Source: Mesostigma viride
Lineage: Eukaryota > Streptophyta > Mesostigmatophyceae > Mesostigmatales > Mesostigmataceae
Direction of reading: 5' to 3'
DNA length: 64,000 nt
NCBI GenBank assembly: GCA_009746045.1
Contig: RPFO01000213.1
Span: 11,496,150-11,560,149, forward strand
Part shown: in pieces, positions 41,943-51,166 of the stretch
Position numbering within the stretch: position 1 is the first letter of the stretch
How the letters are laid out: the number at the start of each line of letters is the position of its first letter
The notes under the pieces: generated by a model
Database searches by the model: none
What the model saw: the letters and a program-made list of their open reading frames with translations, nothing else
Told to the model about the DNA's origin: nothing
Made by a program: the position numbers and the translations under genes

Positions 41943-42903
41943 TTAACTCGCGTTAGCACATTTATAACGCAATTTTTTGCGTTATAACACTTTATTTCAA
42001 TTAAACACATCTAATGAAGCAAGCATGATATGGGCTATCTGAGGCCAGTTATGAATTCTCTGAGATATATAAAAAAATGTAGTATATGGTCTTGGCATGT
42101 AATTCCCAGCCTGGCTATGTGAAATTCAAAGTTGAAGACACATGGGTCTCGTAAACTATGACCCCCTCACACTACAAGGGGCCGGTATGCCACATGGGTC
42201 AAGTATTGCAGGCACTGAATTTTTTGGAGTAAAAGCAATATATGTAGACCCTCGTGGCTGCATATGGGCTTGAAATAAGCAGCCCTCCTATTTTCCCCAC
42301 ACCCATGAAATTATAACACTATAACACTGGGTAGACAAGTGGGTGCACACAAAAGGCACCGTGGGCCCCTTGGGGGGCATAAACCCATGGAGATGCACAA
42401 ACTAAGCCCAGATATGTCAAAATAAGACAGGGCAACCACCTGCAGCCAATAATACAAGCTGGCCACATGCCACGCTTAACGAGAAGAGCGGGCACTGCGG
42501 CCAGACCCCCCCGAGGACGGGGTAGCCGTGCCACCGCTGGCCCGCTTCTTCTTTGGCCTCTTTGGCGTCCTTGGCGTCTTCTCCGTGTACTCGCCCCTGG
42601 CCCCCGTGCTCTGCCCTCCTGCTGCCAGTCGGCCTCCTTCCAGCCCTCGGCGTCCTTTACCACCCACCCCGCCAGGTCTGCCAGCTCGGCCTCAATGGCG
42701 TCCTCCACCGACTTGGCCTGCAGCTCCGGATCCACAAAATCATCCTCATCCGCCTCCTCTTCCTCCTCATCGCTCGTGACATTGCCGGCCTTGGCAGCCT
42801 CCCTTGCAGCTCGCTTTGTCGAGGTCTTGCTCTTGGACCCCGCAGGCCGCCCTCGCTTTCTTTTCTGAACCGGCGCCGGCTCCTCCTCCTCCTCCTCCTC
42901 CTC

Positions 42904-42939
<36 letters not shown>

Positions 42940-43696
42940 CTCCTCCTCCTCCTCCTCCTCCTCCTCCTCCTCCTCCTCATCGTCGTCTCCCTCGTCCCCC
43001 TCCTCCTCCTCGCCATTATCCGAATCTAAGCCGACAGTGGCCTTCTGGGCAGCATCCTCGGGCAGGGCGTAGCCCAGCTCCTCGTCCAGCTGCTCGACCC
43101 GGAGGACAATATCATCCATCTCGTCTGGCTCGGAATCGAGCCATTTCAGCACCTGCCATTCGTTAAACAGCTCGTGCGACCTATCTCGAGGGAAGTAGCG
43201 CACCTCCACAGGTCCAGATCACCGACCTTCGGCGATGCTTTCATGAAAGATTTCACGTTTCCCTGCACTTTGGCCTCATTCCAGCCACCCTTGTACTGTT
43301 TCCTCGCCCATTTCTCACCCCAGTATGTTGCTGGGACGCTAACATGTCTTCCTATTAGGTTACGATCGCGTTTCCTGGGGTCAAACAGCTGCGCCATGTC
43401 GCTAGACTACAGCAGGACTGCAGTGGGTACGCGCGATTTCGTTCGGCCATCACCTTCGTCTTCCCTAAAAAGTCCTGATTTACAGCTGGCATTGCATGAT
43501 GCCACGTGGCAACCGTTGGGTACTTGGGTACGGGGATTTTTTTATGAGATCCTAGGGTTATAAACTAAGCCTGACTGCAGTTGTTTGGCCTCTAAACTAT
43601 TGGGAAATAGTTGTTTGAACTCCATGTTAACAACGCAATTTTTTGCGTTATAACCTCACAACGCAAAAAATTGCGTTATGTAATAACGCGAGTTAA
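41943..43696. mobile_element. DNA element with TTAA target-site duplication, 1,746 bp
   Basis: TTAA (41943-41946) and TTAA (43693-43696) flank perfect inverted ends CTCGCGTTA (41947-41955) and TAACGCGAG (43684-43692). Subterminal palindromes AACGCAATTTTTTGCGTT occur on both sides. Removing the element and one TTAA gives a sequence collinear with the family 2 retroelement at 8820-9045, so the insertion boundaries are well supported. A TTAA duplication is typical of piggyBac-type transposition, but the termini are not classic piggyBac ends and no transposase is visible. Its cargo is a broken acidic-protein gene. Confidence 0.82.
42478..43397 (-). pseudogene. Intronless, frameshifted gene for an acidic nuclear-type protein
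   Basis: The frame begins MAQLFDPRKRDRNLIGRHVS at 43397 and contains a Trp-rich N-terminal segment (YWGEKWARKQYKGGWNEAKV), perhaps a Tudor/chromo-like fold. It must change frame near 43205 to continue as VEVRYFPRDRSHELFNEWQV. A Glu/Asp run of about 45 residues follows (42886-43012), then a basic KRGRP/KSKTSTKR segment resembling an AT-hook and nuclear signal. A second frame change near 42630 leads into a basic tail that ends about 42478. Two frameshifts and no introns in an intron-rich genome suggest a captured or retrocopied host gene inside the TTAA element. Function is unknown; a chromatin role is inference from charge only. Confidence 0.65.
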
Positions 43697-44032
43697 TTCA
43701 TTCGGAGCTACAACCTGCAGGTGGGGGGTGTAAACAGCCACCTACCGTCTGGATGCACGAAGTGCACCTGCACCACCATGATGTATCATACCTTAAAGGC
43801 CTGGCATGGGGTGGAAGATGATTATGGCTGGGCAATAGCTAGGGCATGGCATCTCAGCAGATAGTAACTCTCTGCATATGGGCAAAGCTAGGCTCACAAC
43901 TTTAATTCCTGAACTAAGTAAAACTTGTGCGCTCCCATTGGGGAGTACAATTAACCCCGCTGGATGGATGGATGGGTACACGCAATAAATTAATTAATTA
44001 AACTCGTGCTCCCGTTGGGGAGTCACGGAGCA
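43697..44032 (-). mobile_element. Stacked retroelement 3' ends
   Basis: 43697-43790 is the continuation of the family 2 element (ACCTGCAGGTGG, AGTGCACCTGCACCACCATG). At 43928-43985 is a LINE 3' end (GCGCTCCCATTGGGGAGTAC, then TTAACCCCGCTGGATGG). At 43988-44032 a second LINE 3' end begins with a TTAATTAATTAA tail and the hairpin GTGCTCCCGT..ACGGAGCA. It continues beyond the next TTAA element at 45759. All are on the minus strand. Confidence 0.75.
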
Positions 44033-45758
44033 TTAACACGTCGTACGTAACCCTACCTATTTTTAGGACTGAGTTGAACTCAGTCCTAATTTTAGGACTG
44101 AGTTTTTGGGTTTCGTAGAAAATTCGCCCCGGTCAGAGTGTTGGACAAAAAAATTCTCTCAAAATTTATTCAAATACTACGTGAAAAGACCTTTCTTGGA
44201 CATATTTTTGGGATTTTTTTTGATTTTGTTTGGGCGGCTAAATGTGCGGTCAAAGTACAGGTGGTAAGGGTACTTTTTCACGCGAAACGTGAGTTCCGGA
44301 AATGCACGACCTAGCCATGGCGGATTGCGCCCATGCATGCAGCTTACGATTGCGGACGATTGAGCTGGTCAAACTCAGGAAGTAGATTTCTTATGTCTTA
44401 AAGATGACACAGGCAAAATTTTAGCTCGCGGAGATGCGATTTACCATGTGTCGGCACTGCTCTTGGTGGAAAAAACTGCGATCAGGCAGGCTGACGGAAT
44501 TGATGACTTAAACTGCTTTCCGGCGCAGGTCGAAGGGTTTATATGCTTCTTTCTACTAATTATCATGCATTTTCGTAGAATAAAGTCAGTGGCAGTAAAG
44601 ATTTGATGATTTCAAGCACTCTGTCACGTCATGCTTTGTGTGCCGGCAAGTGTCACTTTTGCGGGCACCGCCTGGGCCAAGGTAACGCCATCCGTGAACG
44701 GTAAAGCTGAAATATCGTTGCCTCATCGTTTTTTGATGTTCTTGAATGAGTTTAAGCTTGCGAGGCGTTGTCAGTTTCGAGTCTTGATGCGCTTTCTTGA
44801 CCGTTGCCTGCCCCTCTCTAAAACCCCCTTTTTTGATGATGTTACCAGGCATTTGCCTTACCCTAGTGTAATTGTGCAGGTTTTTAGGCGCTTAATGGGT
44901 TTAAATACCTTCATAGATGTTAGTTCTTCTTTTGCTACGTTCATACTGCATGATTGTGTGGCCATGGGCTGCATCAAGCGTGCTTTCGAGCTTACACTTG
45001 TGAGTGAAAAGTCTTGGTGATAAACCACTGTCATAATGTGCCAGCAAGTATGTTGGCCATGTCATGGCAAAGCAAAACAGCTTTAGCCATGTCTATTCTT
45101 GTTAGAAACAATTGAAATATGCTTAACCTACCCATCATATTGGTGGTTAAGACTTATAATACAACCCTTTGTAGGTAGGTATCCATACCCATGCCCTACG
45201 TGCGTGCATAGGCTCTCACACATACTAAGGTATCATATAACTTTAATATGATGATGCAAGCATGTTGTCCTATTATGCTAGAAGGGAAATGAGTTGATTG
45301 GCATGGTTGGTTGCCACGGTGGTGTGTAGTATGACCGCACTTACATGCTAGCATTTTGCTAGCAAGGCCCAGTCCTATTATAGGACTGGCAGTATTTTGT
45401 GTGTTTCAGGCAGTGCCTGTGGCCAAATTGAGTCCAGTTTTTTTCTACAGGTCAAGAACTATATTTTTTACATGCCTATATTTTTTCAACATGCATATGG
45501 AATTTATTCAATTTTTCCCAATCGTGCTTCCACACAAAAATGCAAAATCGCGAGTAAGGGTCCACACCCCAGTAAAATTATACATGATTTGGTCAATGTA
45601 TGATTTTTTATGCATATGCCCAAGCATTAGCATGATATTGAGTGCTATTATGCATATCAAACATATGGGGTACCCCCCTACCCTTACCGCTACATGATCT
45701 CAAAGTTGGCATACTCAGTCCTATTTTTAGGACTGAGTTTGCACGTACGACGTGTTAA
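44033..45758. mobile_element. DNA element with TTAA target-site duplication, 1,718 bp, nested in a LINE
   Basis: TTAA (44033-44036, 45755-45758) flanks perfect 12-bp inverted ends CACGTCGTACGT and ACGTACGACGTG. Both ends then carry copies of a CTCAGTCCTA..TAGGACTGAG palindrome. Removing the element restores the LINE 3' end seen at 54180-54225 (GGAGCATTAACCCCGAT). A minus-strand frame (44852-44586) ends in a Cys/His stretch (DTCRHTKHDV, NLYCH*) faintly like the C-terminus of piggyBac transposases. This is weak, and the element looks non-autonomous. Confidence 0.8.
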
Positions 45759-47950
45759 CCCCGATAGATGGATGGATGGATGGGGACACGCACGGGTCTA
45801 ATCTATCTAGGTACCGCAACATCAAACCAACTATATTCTCCCCTAGGGGTGATCTACCCTAGGGGTACACGCAATCCTACCGGTCTAATCTATCTACAAA
45901 ACATTCCTACTCTATATCTATGGTGCCCGCGACTCATCACCCATGGAGAGGAGTCTAGCATGCTAGGGAGGGGGTTGTCTAGCATGCTTCCCACAACAGG
46001 TTATATGCATCATCTGGTGTGGATCCCATCCTAGCCATACATGTGCATGGCCACGTCTGCTAAGCCTCACTTCTCTACACTACTGCTATAGGGTCCGGAA
46101 AGGAGAACTTTTGCGGATGACTGTAGGTGTAAGTTGGCGATGCCCTAGGATCCGGAGAGGTCCGTCCTATAGTCAGCGAAAGTTGGTGCGCGAGAGGTCC
46201 CCAGTTCGATTCCGGTCGGATTCATTTGCAGATCGCGTTTTCCGCGTTTTCCGCGGACCGGCACTGAACGCAAATGGTTTTCACCTAAGCTGCGGCGTGC
46301 CAGATCAGGAAATCAGAATAGTCCCCTAGTACACGGGCTTCTTCCGGCCGGCCTGCTCAGTCTGCCGGAGCTGCATGGAGGTAGGTCGGCCTGCGGCCAT
46401 ATAGCTCCCGTCGCCGTTGGTAGCTGCGCCAGGGTCAAGAACTTTGTTGTCCAGCGTGTAGCCGGAGTCCTCACGAGCCGCTCAATGCGACTATCATGAT
46501 CGAGGAACAACTACTAGAAAGCTTGTCCGCCATGTACTCAAAGGTGAGCACCAGAGGGGGCGGTCCTGCCTTACCCCGCGAGCGGGGAAGGCGGAGGACC
46601 TCCAGCCGGATCGAGCTCGCCTATGAGGGCTGTGGGGGCAACGGTTTTGTCCTCAAACGCCTGTGCACCCTTCTCGGAGTTCACACCTTCCAGCAGGTCG
46701 AAGTAGTTGACGATGACGTGTTATGCATGGCTGCGCTTGCCGTTGAGCTCGGCCTCCTCACAGAGGTCGAGCGTCTGTTGCTTGAGCTGGGCAGCGATGG
46801 CGGAGGTGGCCGGTGGAGGTGGTGTTAGTGGTTCAGCAGCATGGCGACCCAAGTCTCATGCAGTGAGGGGGAGGAGCATCGCCTGTGCTGCCGGCCTGAG
46901 CGGGGCCTGGCTTGGCGGCATGCAATGCCCTTCACCGCCTGGGCGGTGAGGCCTGCGGTGTTTTGAAGGCACTCGATGGCAATGGCGTTGTCCTTGATTG
47001 AGGCGCTTGTCGATGATATATCGCGGAGCTGGGCATGGTGGCGGTGGTGGCGGTGGACTCAGGTAGAGGCGAGGAGGATGGAGGTCACTGGCGGTGGAGA
47101 TGGTGGAGACTGAGAAGGCCGGGGATCTCGGCGCAGCCATCGTGCCGCCCATAGCTGCCACACTATTCTGCTGCGATGGGGTCGGTTCACGTGCTGCTCG
47201 ATGGCCTCCATGGGAGTGGAAGGTGGCTTCGGTCAGGGGGAAGGGGGCCCAGCCGGAGGTCGATCGTCGACGGAGCGCCCGAGGAGGAAGAAGAGAGTGC
47301 AGAGCCAAGTAATTAGGCGGGGACGAGAGAAGCCGGGCAGGTTTATAGGGTGGTGTGAAAACCAGCCGACGTCTTGAACAGTGCGGAGGCGGTTAGCTTG
47401 TAGCGGAGCTGCTGGCACAGGTCAATGAGCGAGGCGTGCGTCCCATAAAACACGTGCTCCAGGATCTTGAGTGTTGGCTGCATGTTAAAAAAACTGAGCC
47501 GGGCTGGTTGACGTCAAAGTCACGCGCTCGGTCGGTCCAGCTCGGTGCCGGTCAGGGCCGGACTGCGCCGCTTGGGCTCTGACAGGCGACGCTGATGCGG
47601 GCGAGGCAAGCCCGGGGGGGACCTGGGCGACCACCAGCCAGTGCCTAGCTGACTAGTGGCATGCCATGCCACTATGGTGGCACCGGGCTGCCTTCCCGGG
47701 GCCTGAGGGCGAAGCTAGCTGCAGCGCCCGGAGCTCAGCAGATCGACGTATTTTCAGGCCGGAGTCAGCGCAGCCGCCAGGCTGCGTTGCGTAATAGAGG
47801 AGCGTTTGCTCGTCATAATATTGCGTGATAGCTTCGGGAAAATATATCAGCGTGTGTGTCTTAGAAAGACGAAGCGATTGTTATAATCGCGGCAAAATTT
47901 GGAGCCCGAACGTGAAAGTTCTCCAGCTGGCGCCGCCGTCAGCTAAGGCT
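45759..47950 (-). mobile_element. LINE copy A with decayed ORF1-like region
   Basis: A minus-oriented LINE copy whose 3' end is at 43988-44032, split off by the TTAA element. 45759-45900 resembles the 3' UTR of the reverse-transcriptase copy at 54060-54190 (AGATAGATTAGACC, GGGGTTAA). On the minus strand 46700-46300 holds a broken ORF1-like protein: RLPRSRGKAGPPPLVLTFE matches RLPHSRDKAAPPPVLLTFP of copy B, and QAGRKKPVY matches DPQKPKVY. The 5' untranslated region (about 47800-47950) matches 50430-50590 of copy B. A second degenerate 3' UTR repeat at 45840-45900 suggests nesting. Confidence 0.7.
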
Positions 47951-48515
47951 ACCCTCGTGGCTCGTAACTGGCTGTGTGGGGCCGGAGCATATGTAACACA
48001 GGCTATGGCAATGACTATCGGGCAAATTTACTTTATCCCCGCGTGTATGCGCACGAGCCACCAGATAGCCGGCATGGCTGACGGTGCCACGGTGCATGGT
48101 GCTTATAACTTTCCCGTTCATTGGGCTCCGAATTTTGCCGTGACTTGATCACAATCGCTTCGTCTTAATTCTAAGACGCACACGCTGATATATTTTGCCG
48201 AAGCTTTACGCAATATTATGACGAGCACTAACGCTCCCGTCTGCGCAACGCGCAGCCTGGCGGCTGCGCCGAAGCCCTCACTGAAAATACGTCTGCGGCA
48301 GCTGCGGCCGGGCTGCAGCCTCGCCGGCCCTCGATCCGGCCCGGAAGGCAGCGGTGCCACTTGTCAAGCATTCAGTGGTCGCGTCGGCTGCCACCGGGCT
48401 TGCCTCGCCATGATTCGGCATCGCCTGATCGAGCCCAAGCGCAGTTGCCCTGAGGAGTACCGCCCCCTTCCGAGCCGAGGTGGGATGATCGAAGTCGCCT
48501 TAGACGTCACCTCAT
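47510..48515. repeat. Large imperfect foldback of LINE 5' ends, about 1 kb
   Basis: Outer to inner pairs include GCGCCGCTTGGGCTCTGACA with its mirror near 48430, GGCGAGGCAAGCCCGG with CCGGGCTTGCCTCGCC, GCAGCCGCCAGGCTGCG with CGCAGCCTGGCGGCTGC, and TCGTCATAATATTGCG with CGCAATATTATGACGA. The loop is about 47940-48110. I read it as two LINE 5' ends head to head. Confidence 0.8.
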
Positions 48516-48575
48516 GCAGCCGCATGGTCAGGTGGCAAGCAGGTAAAGAAAATCCAGGCCACTGCATGCACGCCC

Positions 48576-50650
48576 TGTTTAATTAATTAATTAAACTCGT
48601 GCTCCCGTTGGGGAGTCACGGAGCACTGAAGTGCTTTTAATCCCTGTGTGTGCACAACAGGAGAAAGGGCAGAGACCCCCAGTCTCCTTCATGCCAAAGG
48701 CATGCCACAGCTGCATTCGGGCACGGCTAGCTAAACGGACACACTAACGATCCGGCAATCTGTGGGTGCCTGTGCTAAAAATAAGACCCATGTGAGCATG
48801 ACATAACATGGAGCGTGGGCGAGTAAACTGATCATAGCCAAGACGTAGCATGGCTGTACAACAAGGACTAAGCTAAGGCTACATGGCTGGTTGTGTACCG
48901 TGCGTTAGCGGTGCACGTGACTAGGTATGTTGGCACCGCTAGGCAAACGTGCTAAGCATGGCTGCACCATGGCGGCAGTGACAACCAATGGATACAAGCT
49001 AGGGCTATTAGCTAGTCTAGCCCGCGGGGGGCGTCCACATCTTGTGGTTGCATGATCATCAGGTCCCCGCCCCTCCACTGAGTATACACCTTGGGCTTCT
49101 GGGGGTCCTGCTTGTGGCGGAGGTACTCCGGCCACAGGTCGCGTCGCTGCTGCTGCTGAGCGGGGGTCAGGTCGTCGTCCAGCGTCCAGGTGAGGTCGTG
49201 CAACCGCTTGCGACGAGAGAGGAACCGCTGCTTGTCCTCACGGGAGGGGAAGGTGAGCAGAACTGGTGGGGGAGCCGCCTTGTCCCGTGAGTGGGGAAGG
49301 CGGTGACACCCACGCAGTTCTACCTCACCTACCAGGCCCATGAGGGTAAGGAGCTGGTCCTTGAGCTCGTCGGCAAGGGAGGTTGACGTCTCACCTGGCT
49401 TCTGGGGGAAACGACGTAGCACCACTCGGCACTCGCGGCGAGCGCGGTCGGTGCATGGCCTCCCGTTGGTTGGCCTGGCGGTGGTCCTCCAGCTCCTGGA
49501 GCTTCGTGGCGATGGCGTCGGTGGTGGAGGCGGTCGCTGACCGCAGCAGGTCCGCATAGGAGAGGGGCGGGAGGTCGCCAGTATCCAGCCGGGGTGGCTG
49601 GGATGCGATGGTGGCCGTCTGCTCCGCTTAGTATCTTTGGGACCTGTGAGGCCAGGGCCTCGGTGTGAGCGGTGATGGCTTCAAGCTTCTTCATGAGCAC
49701 GCCGCACTTGCCCTCTGGACACCTGGTTAAGGCGAGAGACAAGTGCAGCGTGCGTTTCAGATGCCTGCGCCGCGGTGCATGTGCAGCGCCGTTAACTGGG
49801 GTTGTAGCTTGTGGACGACCTTGGTTTCCACATTGGAGACCCGGGCCTCCACCGTGTTGAGCGTCGTGTGCAGCGAGGTAAGCTTCTCGGCCAACGGCCA
49901 GGTCACGTGCTCCTCCATCAAGCACTGCTCGGATGTCATCCTTGCAGAGGGAGGAAGCCGATGTGGCTGTCGGCCGCGCAGGCTGGGCTGGGGTGCGGAT
50001 CCTGGCGACAATTTTGCTCATAGGTAGCTGGAAGTAGCTGCACATGATGGCGATGCGGTGGTTGAGCTCTGGCCTGGCAAGGAACCTCTCCAGGTCGTCG
50101 GCGGGGAGTGGGCCCTACGGCCATGGAGCTTGCATTCCTGTGATAAGAAACGCACTATTTCGGCGCATTCGTCTTTGGTCAGTTCCATGCAGCCAGTTGG
50201 TGAAAGAAAAGCATTCGTAATCTGGTAGGTACTTTCGCCATTTGGGTTCGTGGCAGGGTTTCTTGGGCTCGGGCGAGGCGCTGGGCGATGGGTTTGCTGG
50301 CGGTGCCAGGGTTGGCAGGCCCAGACGGCTGGCCCAAGGGCGATGGCGAGTGGGTTGGGCTGGGAGCCGGCAAGCTCCTTTTCCAAACCCCGTTTTGCTT
50401 TTGGGGTCGTCATAGCTGCTTGTCACGTGCGTAACTTTGGCAATACTGTGTTTCAGCCGTAACCGATTGTACTGGCGTGTGCGTCTCAAAAAAGCGCATC
50501 GAATGCAAGTGGTCTGACCGAATTTGGGGCTCAGACGCAATTTAAGATCTGAGCTCCGCCGTCAGCCATACCGCCGTCAGCCATTTTCGTCTTCATGCCC
50601 TGTTTAATTAACCTGTTTGACGCCCTGTTTAATTAACGGGACGCGGCGAC
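48576..50650 (-). mobile_element. LINE-like copy B: ORF1-like gene only, with LINE 3' end
   Basis: A minus-oriented element. The right end is a 5' UTR-like block (50430-50590), then broken ORF1-like frames (50540-49012), a 3' UTR (49010-48627), the hairpin GTGCTCCCGT..ACGGAGCAC (48599-48626) and a TTAATTAATTAA tail (48576-48594). No reverse transcriptase follows ORF1, so it looks non-autonomous. Its 3' UTR recurs inverted at 54695-55050. Confidence 0.75.
49012..50540 (-). pseudogene. LINE ORF1-like nucleic-acid-binding protein, frameshifted
   Basis: The best-preserved part is the C-terminal 180 codons (49557-49012): LKDQLLTLMGLVGEVELRGC, RLPHSRDKAAPPPVLLTF, REDKQRFLSRRKRLHDL, TLDDDLTPAQQQQRRDLWPE and KPKVYTQWRGGDLMI, ending at a stop after DAPRGLD. 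The order (RRM-like strand, basic helix, DLTPAQQ turn, short C-terminal strand) is that of L1-type ORF1 proteins, which bind the element RNA. Upstream parts fall in different frames (50540-50115, 50413-50018, 50045-49329), so the gene is broken. A related broken copy lies at 46300-47310. Confidence 0.7.
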
Positions 50651-51166
50651 GCACGCCTCGCTTCTTGCACGGCCCTGTGCCGGCCAGCACCTTCACGCTT
50701 GCAACCATCTCATTGTGCCGAGCGCCGGCCACAAGGTCGTTGAATTAAAGCGGCCCAGCCCTGCCCGGCTACTCTTGCCCCCGCCTTCAGCTCACTGCCC
50801 TGCGCTCCCTCCTCGGGCGCTTTGTCGCCGACATCTGGCCCCCGACCACCACCTCCATCTCCGAAGTCACCTTTCGCTGAGTCCATCAGTCGTCCGAGTC
50901 AAGGAGGCCTTCGAGCAGCACGTGACCCCGGCCCCTCGCTGCATGCAGATGCATGTGGCGGCCATGGGAGGCGCACTGCTGACTGCCGAGCTTCCCCTCC
51001 TCTCGATCCCGGCCTCCACCACCACCATCACCTCCAAGCTCCTCGATCACCGACGCCCCAGCTCCGCTAGACATCGACAAGCGCCTCAGTCAAGCCCTTA
51101 TTAATTAAGGACCATCCTCATTAAAACCTTCACTGAAGCGCAGCTCTTTGAAGGCACTTCCTGGTT

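Noticed and set aside
42553-43166. Plus-strand Leu/Pro-rich frames opposite the acidic gene
   Set aside because: Shadows of the GAG/GAC repeats that code for the Glu/Asp run on the minus strand.
46090-46240. tRNA-like B box (CCAGTTCGATTCCGG) with GATCCGG/TCGGATT flanks that could pair
   Set aside because: D and anticodon arms do not fold and the T stem mispairs. It may be a degenerate tRNA-derived repeat, but not a tRNA gene.
50700-51104. 129-codon frame upstream of the endonuclease fragment as a separate gene
   Set aside because: Its 3' half is plus-oriented ORF1-family sequence (reverse complement of about 46985-47210), in a broken frame.
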